This document shows, in pieces, positions 44,874 through 57,420 of a stretch of DNA of 64,000 nt (position 1 is the stretch's first letter; every line of letters starts with the position of its first letter). Source of the stretch: Simmondsia chinensis (Eukaryota > Streptophyta > Magnoliopsida > Caryophyllales > Simmondsiaceae); contig JAGTTD010000001.1 of NCBI GenBank assembly GCA_018398585.1, forward strand, positions 12,030,501 to 12,094,500, written 5' to 3'. The notes below the pieces were generated by a model. It was not told the origin of the DNA. It made no database searches and saw only the letters and a program-made list of their open reading frames with translations. The translations under genes and the position numbers were made by a program.

Positions 44874-45239
44874 GACTTTTTCCCAAAAAAAATTAACAAA
44901 ATTAGAGATAAAGAAATTTTTCAAAAGACCTATTAGGGATAAAATGAAATTTTATAACAAATAGAGAGTTTTTTTACTTGGACTATCAATAAAATGGAAC
45001 AAAAGTGAGTTTGGTTCTAAGTTAGTGTTTCAGAGAGACATGAGAATGTGACAACAAATCTTAAGGTTCTGATTTTAAAATGTGCATAAATACCTGATTT
45101 GTAATAATCATTAGCTTACATACCTGAGAGAATGGATGATTCTGCTAAGATCTTGAGTGGTGGATGCAGCTAGGTTCGAGAGAGAGAGAGAGTACAAATG
45201 GAGTGAGAAAAAGGAAGTGGAAACGGGCATTGATACATA

Positions 45240-46440
45240 GAGAGGACAAGCGTGTCGACACGTGAAAAATATTGTGTCAACACATATTATATTGTGGTGT
45301 TGAGTACATCGTTGTATAATGTGGGTACGTTGTTATATAATGTGAGTAAATGGTACATGTGTCGACACGAGTACAAAGTGTGTCAACACTTATATCTGAA
45401 CTTTGGTTTGAAATTGACAGATTGAAATAGGTGTCCAGATATAGAAAACCCATGTCGACACAAGTAGTATGTTTGTGAAGTTGAGTACATTTTTTGATAA
45501 CTTATGTACTTTTGTGGTGACCCTGAGTACATTGCATCAGTGTCGACACAAATATACTGTGTGTCGACAAATTATTCTTACTATAAAACGTGTTCTGACG
45601 CCCTACATTGCATCAGTGTCGACATGAATATACTGTGTGTCGACACACTTTTCTCACTATAATATGTTCCGACGCCCGATAATTGTGTGTCGACACTTGT
45701 TTCTCAACTTTGGTTTTGAATCTGACCGAGTGAAATGGGTGTCGACATATAGAAAGCCAGTGTCGACACCAATAGTATGTTTGTGAAGTTGAGTACATTT
45801 TTTGATAACTTATGTACGTTTGTGGTGACCCTGAGTACATTGCATCAGTGTCGACATGAATATACTGTGTGTCGAAACATTATTCTCACTGTAATATGTG
45901 TTCTGACACCCTACATTGCATCAGTGTCGACATGAATATACTGTGTGTCGACACACATTTTTCACTGTAATATGTTCCGACGCCCAATAATTGCGTGTCG
46001 ACACTTATATATGAACTTTGGTTTTGAATATGAGAAATTCAAATGGGTGTCGACATATGGAAAAGCTGTGTCAACACAAGTAGTATGTTTATGAAGTTGA
46101 GTACATTTTTTGATAACTTATGTACGTTTGTGGTAACCCTAAGTACATTGCATCAGTGTCGACACGAATATGCTATGTGTCGACACACTTTTCACACTGT
46201 AATATGTGTGCCGACGCCCAATAATTGCTTGTCGACACTTTTATCTGAACATTGGTTTTGAATCTAACAGAGTGAAACGGGTGTCGACATATAGAAAACC
46301 TGTGTCGACACGAATAGTATGTTTATGAAGTTGAGTACATTTTTTGATAACTTATGTACGTTTGTGGTGACCCTGAGTACATTGCATCAGTTTCGACACG
46401 AATATACTGCATGTCGACACACTTTTTTCACTGTGGGTGT
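45240..46440. repeat. TGTCGACA motif block 3, tandemly amplified
   Basis: The densest block: 21 exact TGTCGACA sites in 1.2 kb. It is built from direct repeats whose GTTGAGTACATTTTTTGATA landmark occurs at about 45481, 45789, 46097 and 46331 (periods 308, 308 and 234). The shorter last unit lacks a 79-bp sub-duplication. It lies downstream of Ulp1 gene 1 and upstream of the transposon-protein gene. ORFs within it are repeat translations. Confidence 0.9.
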
Positions 46441-46755
46441 TGAAAAACATCTCTGAACTTTGGTTTTCAATTTGACAGGGTGAAATGGGTCCTCAATAGT
46501 ACCACTCCTTCATTTTACACGATATACTTCCTGAATTGGAAATATCAGTATCCACAACTTTGTAGCGTTCTTGTGAACTATTTAAGTAGTACGATTTGGT
46601 GATAAACAATACATTAATACATCCATACTCATTGTAATCAACTGTACTAGATTAGTACAACAATTATATTACACAACGATTTCATTCTATACAAGAGGAG
46701 ATCATCGAATACAAGAAGTCAATAAATCTAAGTACAACATCATTATTTGTGAATA

Positions 46756-49700
46756 TTACCAGCTCATTTTGTTTTTAACTTCTTGTAATTTACTGTTGAG
46801 CAGATTGGTCAACAATTCTAGTAGCAATTGCAGTCGATCGTGATCCCGTTCCTACATGCAACGGAAAAAAGGTACAATATTAAATTATAGTTATACGGAA
46901 GAAGTTGAAGACATAACATGACTGGCGATCGTACATAACGACACTAAACATTCACCTGTATTGACTTCTGGTCGAATGGGAGGAGGTTCTCCCAATGATC
47001 TGCTTGCATCCACTTGATTACAAAAAATCCGCAATCGTGGCTGCGTAATCAGAATGATAGTGGAAATGACTAGACGTCCAACGGAAAAGATATCAACAAC
47101 TTGAGTGTAAGTGTTATACCTATTGTATTGGTGGGGTTGGAACTTGGATTGGATACAAACGTATTTCATTACACCTTTCCCATCCAATAGTTCGACCGAG
47201 GTATGCTGAAGTACTTTCCAACTGCAATAGGTCATGATATTATCATTGCATATCTGTTACTTGTAACTACATGTTATTCGTACTGAACATGCGTTCAAAA
47301 CAATGATGCTTGCAAGTTTCTTAGTTGCATCCAATCGTTGCTTACTTCCTACCTCTGATGGAAGAGAGTCCAGCACATACGATACCTTCCCGCAGAGGTT
47401 AACAACACACAGATACCAGTGTTGTTGATTGTTGTTCACGGGAATGTATATCTGCATTGCAACAGAAGTTCTTAGAATGTACATTGATGAACAATTTTAT
47501 CAAACTGTGATCATCATAAAAATCATTGCTGATTACCTTACTTATTTTTTCCATTGAAGGTGGAAAATATGTCCCAGGGTATGTGGAACAAAACGCCGCC
47601 ATGTCCTCCACACTTGAAGATAGACCACATGACTACCTAAAGGCACATGTATGAATTTCTTAACACAATAGATAGAATAATTTAACTCGATCTTGTATGT
47701 GTGTTGAAATGTGATTTACCAAAATAAAGGTAGGCAAGAAGACTCAAGCTCATCCGTTATCTCTAGACGAGATAGTGAGGTACAGAGCAGCGTAGTTGAT
47801 AACCTGCGAAAACGTAGCCAATTAGGTAATTCAACATAAGATGATGAATACAAATGCACGCAATGTTCACTTACGACGTCGCTTAGCCACTCGCGTGGGT
47901 ATAGGGTTTTCAAGTCCCTGCAAGCGTACCAATCATGGCCTACATTCACCAATACCTCTCTACAAAATAATATGGAATATTTAACTTGCTATCTGGATAT
48001 GAATTTGAAAAAATACACGTCAAACATATGCGTACTTACGAAGGATACAAATTGCCACCGAAAATGTAGTGGCACAAGCACCTTTTGGTGTGCCCAACAT
48101 TTCGGAGTATGGCATCAATTGGAGATCTAGAGATAAGGATGAGCTCTTGTCCTATACGCTCTGGTGGTTGGATGGGCTCGCAGTTCCCGCTAGCCAATTC
48201 AACCACATTTGCGGATTGTTCCTCAACCCTTTTATTTTTACCCGGGCTATTTTGGCGCCTCTTCCTCCCCATTGTATAGGGTGAACATACGGATGGCCCT
48301 TTTTTCCTCTTAGATGTTGTTCTCAACCACATCTCGTGTGATTTACTAACAGGAGGTAGTGGGACAGGTTCTACTTCAAAGGTCGGCAATGAAAGTGTGG
48401 GAATCACCTTCAGAGGCTTTGGGTTGAATTCCAGCTCTGAGATTGGTATCCACACATTTTTTGGAGACATTGAACCAATGGAAGCAGAGGAACATACATC
48501 CTCTTCAGGCATTAGAGTTTGCTCACCCGTCTGTACACCGATACTACGGGGTTGAGTAGGTTCCAATGAATTCATTCCGGGTTGGACATATTTGTCCGCT
48601 CTTAAAGAATGCGATGTAATTATACTATCAAAATGCGAATCACTTTTTTTGGTCTTTTGTTTTATTTTGGATAAAATCATTAATTGTTAAAAAATTTTAT
48701 TTTATTTGCAAGGCCATTGCATCAATTTTCTCATCCCGTGCACGTATTTGCAAGGCTAGCGCATCGATTTTCTCGTTTTGTGAATCAATGTGCTCCTTAC
48801 AACACGTGCACCCTATATTTTCGCCGGGCTCATCGATGCAAGCACGATGCTCGTCCTCAATTGGGTCACTGCGAGCCACAAAGGACGGAGCAGGTGGTAC
48901 GAATGCTAACGGAGGGTTTATAATTCCCTCCGTGGGGTCCATCGAGAACTGTATAACACCAAGCACACAAAACGTGTAAGAAAACTCATATATGTCAGAG
49001 GAAGCTATTACAGAGACAACCATATATTATGCATTACCTTGACATCACTAAACGATTTATACGCTCGAAGTATGTACCCTCTCTTAGCTTTCACTTCTGC
49101 GTCCGTCCAAAATCGACAACATGGAATTGTCTGAATTGAGGGGGGTAGCGGTACGCGTCCATCGACCTAGTACTCGCAGAAAAAAAAATCTAGTACATTG
49201 AACAAAGCAAGAGATTTTAGAAGACATAGTACGTGGAAATACAATAACTATTAATCAAGAGATGTGCTTACCATGAATAAATAAATGCATCCAGTCACTC
49301 TTCTTTTGTTCCTTTTGTACTCCAAAATGCCCTTTATTATTCCCATGTATACAATGTTGGCCCAATTTGCACCCGGTGTCTTGTTGGTGTCAACTACGAG
49401 TTTGAACCATGACTTCTTCGGGTTGAGTCCCGCGGTTGGACACAAAAACGCAATCAATGCCTACAGAACCACTAACACCTTGAATCGGTCATCAGCAGTA
49501 CCATGGTTGGTTAGTGCTTCTACCCTTTGACTACAGGTCCAACTGCCAAACTCTTCGTACAAGCTATTCAGTCGTGGTTCGCCTTCGCAGTCGTCAATAT
49601 CAAAACCTTTGTTTTGAAATCCCAAAATTTCCTCGACATCCTGTTCGGTCAAAAAAATGTTGTTATTTGAATGGGAGAACCCTCGTGATATCGGGTCAAA

Positions 49701-50173
49701 TTGGTCGATTTCACACATATCCATATTAATGGTCTTGCACTTTACGTGCATCAAACCACCCAAGCCCAATGCTTCAATGGCAATTCGCTATTCTACGGAC
49801 AATCGCTTCATCAATTTTATTACCCGGTGTGGTGCGCATCGTGTATATACCTGAATATCAAGAAGTGTAATTAGCTTCAATCATACGACATAAGAAATAG
49901 TACAAATGTTTTGCGTGTATTACCCTGGGCTTGGATGACTCTTCACTTTTACGACTTTGGTACACACTGGAGTGATTCTTTGCCTCAAGTGTGTAAGGTT
50001 TTTCTCCTCTTCTGGAAAAGCCTTCCATAATTTGCTCATCCTTGTTACCCACTACAATAGCAAACGTAATCAATCAATGATTTATGAAGGACTTCACATC
50101 ATTTGAAACTGTTGTAATTTACACTCGGCTTTACATTTTTTTCTTCTGGGACTGCTGTTTGACTGAGCTCCAT
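46756..50173 (-). pseudogene. Ulp1-type cysteine protease gene 1 (MULE-associated), nearly intact
   Basis: A multi-exon gene with clean GT-AG introns. Proposed start ATG at 50173; exon pieces follow at about 50052-49924, 49850-49262, 49160-49038, 48950-48700, 48680-48036 and then the C48 catalytic exons. Catalytic residues are visible: His 47419-47421 (HWYLCVV), Asp 47368-47370 (VLDSLP), and Gln and Cys in QYNSHDCGFFVIKW, whose codons are split by an intron at 47041-47119 (Cys 47031-47033). The terminal exon ends KLQEVKNKMSW with TAA at 46756. The N-terminal part has LTEQDVEEILGFQ and a coiled coil. One stop near 49790 (CAG to TAG) breaks it. Family role: SUMO/ubiquitin-like protease carried by MULEs. 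Confidence 0.75.
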
Positions 50174-50953
50174 CTTCTTTTTTTCACTACAAGATAGAGT
50201 ATACACCATTTGCTTCTATAGCATTAGTAACCATTAAACAATATTTCATTAATGAAATAGAGCAATGAAGTCAAATACAAACCAACCATGCAAAACTCAA
50301 CAAAACGAAGCACAACACCAAATCCAATGTGTTAAACCCACAGAAATAGATGTCTGATTTTGTTGTATTATAACCCAAATATAACACAAATGGGGCCAAG
50401 ACAAGCAAAAGATGCACAAACCATTATAGTAGAAACCTCAAATTACAATCTTAACCACACACCACGTTTATAAATCAATATAAACTCAATAAACAGTACG
50501 TTTTTCAAGACAGATGAAATCAATGACCTATTTGGTTGTATTAGAAGATAAGTGACAATAAATGAAACCGAATGCAAGCCAAAAAATGCAAAATCAAACA
50601 ACACCCACCCTAGCATGCAAAACCACAAAAATGAAACAACATAATAATCCAAATACGAAAAACTCAACATTGCACTAACTATGTAAATATGTGAATACAA
50701 TCTTGAGCTACATTCTTGGCTTAAACTTGGCAAAAAATATACTAAAAATTGTAGAACATTGAGATAAAATAGGAGATAGTGAGCTAACACTAACCGTGGT
50801 GTTGAAGTAGACATAAGGGACAACCGGTGATGCGAGCAGAGGGTTGAAGTCAGTGGCCGGATGGTGGATAGTAGGGTCGCTTGAAAGCCGGTGAAGGGGT
50901 TGACTGCGAGATGGGTGGGGTAAGGGAGAGAGACAGGGAGATGAAAGGGCACC

Positions 50954-50975
50954 GGGGGGGGGGGGGGGGGGGGGG
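50954..50975 (+). repeat. G22 homopolymer
   Basis: An uninterrupted run of 22 G upstream of Ulp1 gene 1. It is capable of G-quadruplex formation and prone to length variation or assembly error. The apparent proline ORFs on the other strand are artefacts of it. Confidence 0.9.
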
Positions 50976-50989
50976 CAACTTGTTTTTTG

Positions 50990-51170
50990 AAGTACAATAA
51001 ACGTGTGTTGACATAAATAAACAACGTGTCGACACACATCAAATATGATTTTGAGTACATGTACTCGAAATCACTGAATGTGTACTCAAATAACACCAGT
51101 AACACCAATTGTGTGCCGACACGCGTGTAATATGTGTCGACACGCATCCAAATTTGACCTACCGTACATT
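50990..51170. repeat. TGTCGACA motif block 4a
   Basis: Two exact sites (near 51027 and 51135) plus TGTTGACA and TGCCGACA variants and GAGTACATGTACTC, about 0.8 kb 5' of Ulp1 gene 1. Confidence 0.8.
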
Positions 51171-51244
51171 GTTTGTAAAGAAAAAATATATTCACAACCT
51201 TGTAGTTCCTTGGGCATTGTTGTGCTGGTGATACAGTTGTTTCC

Positions 51245-51692
51245 CAGCTGTTGGACTTCGATGAGTTTGAAAAGTTTAGCCATATGTTTCTTTCCCCTCT
51301 ATTTAGCATTCAATACTTGAAAGGAATGCGCATCAACATTATATATCTTACCTCAGAACCTAAATTTCGTGTATTTTTTATCATTACACCACTTGCACAC
51401 ATTTGGAGTTCCGATGTGGGACGTGTGCTGTTGGTAGAGAATCAGTGACTATGTTGAAAGCCCACAAGAGGGGAAAGAAAACCACGTAGCTGAATTGCTC
51501 AAACTCATCCTAGTCCGTGAGTCGAACATGATTGATAATGATGCTGAACCAGTGGTTGACAGAATGGAGGAGGTGATTGAGCAGGAAAAACTCATAAATG
51601 AAGAAGAAATAGGGGGCGAAGAAACGACAATAGCATCAGTGCATAGTTTTGAACTTGTACTGATGCTACTGTACAAAAACACATATTGAACT
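51245..51692 (+). pseudogene. Small acidic plus-strand ORF, copy 1
   Basis: Two pieces homologous to 57795-58262: LDFDEFEKFSHMF (51251-51289) and, after an intron-like gap or shift, DRMEEVIEQEKLINEEEIGG (about 51558-51617) with stop at 51687-51689. No known domain. The glutamate-rich helix suggests a coiled coil. It is transcribed away from Ulp1 gene 1. The second piece is open for 64 codons; the first depends on a start I cannot place. Confidence 0.45.
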
Positions 51693-51959
51693 TTAAAATT
51701 AAGAGAATCGAAAACTTGGAGATTTTGTTGTGCTGTAATATGAGCAAATGGATTACAATTTATACTTTTTTTTAGACTGCTAATGGCGCCAAATTCGAGT
51801 TTCAAATTTAAAATTCCAAATTCAAAATAAAATATTCAAAATTTCAATTCAAAGCTAAAAATTTAAACATCGTGGGAAATCATAAATTGCGGGTTGGCCG
51901 TGTACGGTTCCGGGCCTACCCGGCCCGTTGGCCCATTAAATATTTGTGGGAATTTCGGG

Positions 51960-52532
51960 TTCGTGTTGTTCTAATTACGTAAGCAGAGTGTCGACACATA
52001 TGAACCATGTGTTGACATATGTTTGACTTGTCATTCAGAGTACGTTGTTGGTGAATTTCAGTACATTGAACGGACACATGGAAGTTGTATTCTGACACAC
52101 AGATGAAATGTACATGTGAATAAAGTGTGTCGACACCAAAATTTGGTATATGATTACTGTAAAATATATGTCGACCCATTGTTTCTGTATGTCGACACAG
52201 AACTAATTCCGAATTATAAACCAGATTGAGTATAAGGGTCATGACATTGGGTACTTTCATTGTATTTCTGAGAACACAATGCATGTGTCCAAACACAGCG
52301 TATATGGGGATTTTGAGTACATTATTCTGCAATTGTGAGGTCATGTAGTCCACATTGAGATTTTGAGTACATTAGTGCGTACTTTGGTTGTGTTGTGTAC
52401 ATAGTGATTTGTTATTACATAAGCGCGTACTTGGGTCGTGTTTTTTTATACATGGTCATTTATATTACATTCGTACGTACTTGGGTTGTGACGTTGTGTA
52501 CATGGTCATTTTTATTACATTAATGCGTTCTT

Positions 52533-52569
<37 letters not shown>

Positions 52570-52620
52570 AAACGGTGATATTTATTACATTAGTGGGTAC
52601 TTCGGCGTTCATTCAAAGAA
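51960..52620. repeat. TGTCGACA block 4b with ~50-bp tandem repeat and T32
   Basis: Three exact sites (near 51990, 52128 and 52192) and several variants. It is followed by four ~50-bp units ending TATTACATT (52371-52605) in which GYGTACTTGGGT and TACATGGTCATTT recur. A T32 run at 52536-52567 sits inside the fourth unit. Confidence 0.82.
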
Positions 52621-54654
52621 CTTGTGTGGTGATGTTGAGAGCATGGTGGTGGCTACAAGTGCAATAGTCCTATAAGGAATCACGGTTTACTCAGTCCTAT
52701 CAATCCATTGTTCTGCACACTAGAGTTCCTCAATCAACATAAGCGTGATACATAATTTTGAATGGATCCCATCAACAACTCAACTAATGCGATCCATAAA
52801 TAAACAATACATCCATATTTATGGGCTTGAACTGTACAAAATGAATATTTATTTTTTATTACACTTATGTTTCATTCAACAAAGGAAGGGTCATCGAGTA
52901 CAAGAAGTCGCCAAAGAAGATTACAATATCACTGTGTGTGAATACTAGCATCCCGCTCTGTCTTTCACTTCTTGTAAAATTTTGTTGAGTGGATCAGTGA
53001 TTAATTCTATCAGCAGCTTCAATCTCTAGTGATCTCGTTCCTACATCCAAGAGACAAAAGGTGCATGAGTTCGACACAAGTGTAAAGATAGAATGAAAAC
53101 CTTGACGAGGGACATTAATTGCACCATGAACACGACATTAAGCTTTTACCTCAGTCGATATCCGATCAAAGGGGTTGATTTTGTCCCAATCAACCGCTTG
53201 CAGCCACTTGGCTACAAAAAAACCACAATCGTAGCTGTGTAATACGATCAGACGTTGTAAATTACTACACGTTTGTTCGGAATACATATGAACAATGTTC
53301 ACTTACAAGTCATATACCCGTTTCTTTAGTTAGGGACCGCCGGTACTTGTATTGGATAAGAGTCTAGTTCAGAACATATTTTCATCCCTGGGGTGTTTCG
53401 TAAATAATCTGAACAACGTTTCAACTGCAATAAAAAGGATGGTGTCATTACATGTGCTATAATTATAGTTCATTGATCTTCGTATCAACCTTACGGTGAC
53501 GCCAAAGATGCTTACAATTCTCTTAACCAAATTCACCCATTGCTGATTTCCCCCAGGAACTGGTAGGGAATCGAGTAAATAGGACACCATTTCACGAAAG
53601 TCAACCACACACAGGAACCAGTGTGTCTCGTTTATTGGAATATACATCTGCAGTGCAATAGTAGTGCTTAGAATGTACATCCAGTAACAAGTTTAAACAT
53701 TTTCGATGGTAAATACTTCTCAGTCAAGCTGGTACAAAACTTCATCATGTCCTCTAATGGCCATCGAGAGAGAGCATATGACTAGCATAAGGCACATGGA
53801 CCCAATTGTAAGTGAAATGATAATTATTAAAGTTCGCATTATACGTATAATTAATGCCGACATACGGAAAAGTACGTAGGCAAGAAGATTCGAGCCCAGC
53901 CTATACTGCTATAGTATATTGCCGTGTACGAAATAGCCAAGTTGATGACCTATGATAATATAGGCAATTAGACCATTACACATAAGACGATGAATAACAG
54001 TGTGCACAATGTTCACTTACAGTGTTGAAGAGCCACTCGCGTGGGTATAAGGTTTTTAAGTGCGCCCGGCAATATCCATCATGCTCTGTCACCACCAGTG
54101 TCCCCCAACAAAGTAAAAGTAAAATCCATTGGTAATGTTCGGATACAGCATTTGAATACACTACATCAAACGTATATTTACTTACGTAGCATCCAACTAT
54201 CCATTGAATACGTACTTGCATAAGACCAGTTCGGACTGCCGAGTCTCTGCAATATAGCATCTATTGGCACTAAAGCGAAATGGCTGATCTCTAGTCCCGT
54301 ACACTTGGCTTGTGGGGTAGTATTCACGCTCGTACTTTCCACCTGAACTACAACCAATTTTCCTACACTCTTTTTTTTCCCCTTTTTATTACATGCCTCT
54401 TCCCGCGTGTTGTATAAGGTGCACGTTTCGTTCGCCCACATTTCATCTCAATTGGGGCCCGCAACCACTTCGTGTGTGGTTTGCTCACACTAGGTGGTAG
54501 GAAAAGTTCATCTCTCAAGGTTTGCAAAGGAAGCGTGGGAATCACCTCTTTTGGTGGTTTCCACACCTCTTTTGTAGCCTTAAAATCAACCATGTTAGAG
54601 GAACATGCCTCACCCGGGGAGGGGGCGTTACATTTGGCTCACCTTTTGCACCCC

Positions 54655-54680
54655 GATAATGGGGGGGCGGGGGGGGGACG
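54655..54680. repeat. Interrupted poly-G tract in Ulp1 gene 2
   Basis: G8-C-G9-like tract (about 54660-54677) near the inner end of the coiled-coil exon. It encodes prolines on the minus strand and is not present at this site in gene 1. Confidence 0.75.
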
Positions 54681-54715
54681 GACTACGTAGTAATGAAAGC
54701 GGCTGGACAATTTAC

Positions 54716-56457
54716 GGTGCATTTTTGTCCCCACACGGGGTAAAAAATTTTTTGAAAATTCGGAATGAAATTCATCTTTATCAACAGTTTCTTTACGTGA
54801 TTTCAAATCGTTTATTGTGTCAAAAAGTTGTTTTATTTGCACGGCCAATGCATTGATTTTCTCCTCCCTTTCATTTGATTGTACGGACATTGCATTGATT
54901 TGTACAGACATTGCACCATTTTTAAGGGTCAATGCATTAATTTTGTCGTCCCTCGCACTCTTTTGCAAGGCCAATGCATCATTATGCAGGGTCAACCTTT
55001 TAATGTTATCGTCCCTCGCACTGTTTTGCATGGCCATTGCATCATTTTGCAGGGTCAATGCTTTAGTTTTATCATCCCTTGCACTAATTTGCATGGCCAT
55101 TGCATCAATACGGTCCTTACAACATGTGCAATATTTAATGTCGCCAACTTCGTCGATCGGCGCGTGATGCTCATCCTCGGCCCTCTCGCCCAAATCAGCG
55201 TACCACCGAGCAGAAGGTACAACTGCCAAAAGATGGGTAGTTATTCCATCGGTAAGGTCCTTCGAGAACTATATATCACTAAGCACCCAAAGTTAAAACA
55301 AATCACGTATGTCAGAAGAAGCTATTACAGAGATAACCATGTATTATACATTACCTTGACATTACCGAACGATTTATATGCTCGAAGTATGTACCCTCTC
55401 TTAGCTTTCACTTCTGCGTCCGTCCAATATCGACAACGAGGAATCGACTGACTTGAGGGGGGCATTGTTATGCGTCCATCGATTGAGTGCCCGCAGAAAA
55501 AAAAATCTAGTACATTGAACAAAGCAATAGACTTTAGAAGATATTTTACGTGGAAATGCAATAAGTATTAATCAAGATATGTATTTACCATTAATAAATA
55601 AATGCATCGATTCACTCTTCTTTTGCTCCTTTTGTACTCCAAAATGCCCTCTATTATTCCCTTATATACAATTTTTGCCCAATTTACAGCCGATGTCTTG
55701 TTGGTGTCAACTATGAGTTCGAACCATGACTTCTTCGGGTTGAGTCTCGCGGTTGGACACAAAAATGCAGTCAATGCATACAGAACCACTAACACCTTGA
55801 ATCAGTCATCAACGGTACCATGGGTGGTTAGTGCTTCTTCTATTTGACTACATGTCCAACCGCCGAACTCTTCGTATAAGCTATTCAGTCATGGTTCACA
55901 TTCGCAGTCGTCAATATCCAAACCTTTGTTTTGAAGGCCCAAAAGTTCCTCGACATCCTATTCGGTCAAAAGAATGTTGTTATTTGCATGGGAGAACCCT
56001 CGTGAAATTGGGTCAAATTGGTTGATTACACTCATACACATATCCATATTAATGGTCTTGCACTTTACATGCATCAAACCACCCAAGCCTAATGCTTCGT
56101 TGGCAGTCCACTGTTCTACGGACAATCGCTTCATCACTTCGATTACTTGCTTCATAGCATAACATGTACATACCTGAATACGAACAAGTTTAATTAGATT
56201 CGCACGTGTAATAGAATAAATGTGTCAATTTTTTAACTTTTATTACCCTGTTCTTGGATATATTTTAGTTTTCTGACTTCCGTACTATCTTGGGTTATTC
56301 TTTGACTCAAGTATGTATGGTTCTTTTTCTTCTTTAGTCAAAGTCTTCCATATTTTGCTCATCTTCTTTAGCCACTACAATAGTAAACATAATCAATCCA
56401 TTAACAATGAAAGACGTCACATTATTTGAAATGGCTACTAAATTACGCTTGTCATTA
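54716..56457 (-). repeat. Segmental duplication, copy 1 (in Ulp1 gene 2)
   Basis: Near-identical to 58434-60195, starting at GGTGCATTTTTGTCCCCACA. Only scattered substitutions and a few small indels are seen, including shared stop codons. The identity is much higher than between either copy and the matching part of Ulp1 gene 1. Confidence 0.92.
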
Positions 56458-56503
56458 CTTATTTTTCGTCCGGCAACTCTGTTTCAATGTTCACCGTCTT
56501 CAT

Positions 56504-57420
56504 TTTTCCACTACGCGATGGAATACAAAAAATTAGCTTCATCTTATAGGTCGAATGAAGAACACAATATAAAGTGATGCTCACCAAAATATATCAAATG
56601 CATTTCTTGGCCTTTTATTGACTATCTTATCTTCTGAGTGCTTTGCCTCTATAGTATTAGTCACTAAAACAAAACATTTTAATTGCTATAGCTATAAAAT
56701 GAAACCGAATAAGTTGTACTCATGCAAAACTCAACGAAACCCACTAAAACATCAACAAGAAACTTCAATCCCAACAACCTTTTACAATATAAACTTAAAA
56801 ACAGTTCTAAAAACTATGGTATGTAAAACAAATGGCTGATTTAGCTGTATGAGAAGCCCAATGAAGTCAAATACAAGGCAAACAATCAAAACCCCATAAA
56901 ATCCAATCCAACAACTATAATAATTTCACCCCTAAGCACATATCACGTATAAAATATAAATTTAAACCAAATAAACAAATTCAGAAAACGAAACATAAAG
57001 AAAAAGTGAGAATATATGAAAGATTTTGTTGTATTAGATGCCAAGTAACCACAAATTTTATGTAATATTGAAGACCCAACAATACCCACTTGAACATACA
57101 AAACCAACAGATAAAACCAAAATATAATCCAAACATCCAAAACAATGCATTACACAAACACTAAAAAACACGAAAATATAATCTTCAGCCACATACTTGC
57201 AACAAAACAAGCAATATCTACTAAAAGTTATTGAAAAAAATAGTACATTGAGATAAAACGGGACATAGTATGCAAACACTAACACTGATGTTGAAGTATC
57301 CATATGGGACAACCGATGATACTCGTAGAGGGTTGAAGTTAGTCACTGGATCGCCGATGAAATGAGATGAGTAAGATTGGGAGGAGAATGCGGGGAATAC
57401 AAAGAAAATAATATTGACTA
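56504..57420. other. Upstream region of Ulp1 gene 2
   Basis: AT-rich non-coding DNA, similar in composition and in words such as CATGCAAAACTCAACRAAAC to 50180-50700 upstream of gene 1. No ORF supported. Confidence 0.5.

Larger units (their letters stand above)
52945..56503 (-). pseudogene. Ulp1-type cysteine protease gene 2, decayed
   Basis: Same exon order as gene 1. Start ATG at 56503 (MKTVNIETELPDEK, aligned to MELSQTAVPEEK of gene 1). Middle exons carry LGGLMHVKCKTINMDMC and SWFELIVDTNKTSA. Catalytic exons keep His (53621-53623, ETHWFLCVV), Asp (53570-53572, LLDSLP) and Cys (53225-53227, YDCGFFVAKW), but the oxyanion-hole Gln codon is TAA (53326-53328, expected CAA). The last exon ends ILQEVKDRAGC at 52945. 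Other stops at LLTE-stop-DVEE, CEP-stop-LNSLY and VDD-stop-FKV are sense codons in gene 1 and all fit C-to-T changes. The coiled-coil part has more repeats than gene 1. Confidence 0.75.

Noticed and set aside
44764..44964. Plus-strand ORF over the start of the transposon-protein gene
   Set aside because: It is a shadow; only the minus-strand frame has the conserved FYYNL and VVGRAINID blocks.
45240..46440. CRISPR-like array
   Set aside because: Repeats are short palindromes at irregular spacing inside longer direct repeats in a plant genome, with no cas genes and no uniform spacers.
50443..51309. 288-aa minus-strand ORF upstream of Ulp1 gene 1
   Set aside because: It runs through the poly-G tract and motif repeats; the composition is that of AT-rich non-coding DNA and no domain is visible.
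51449..51805. 118-aa serine-rich minus-strand ORF
   Set aside because: It is the complement of the acidic plus-strand ORF, which is the frame conserved in the second copy.
54817..55451. Plus-strand ORFs opposite the coiled-coil exon of Ulp1 gene 2
   Set aside because: They are antisense shadows of the heptad-repeat exon; the minus-strand reading has clear homologues in gene 1.
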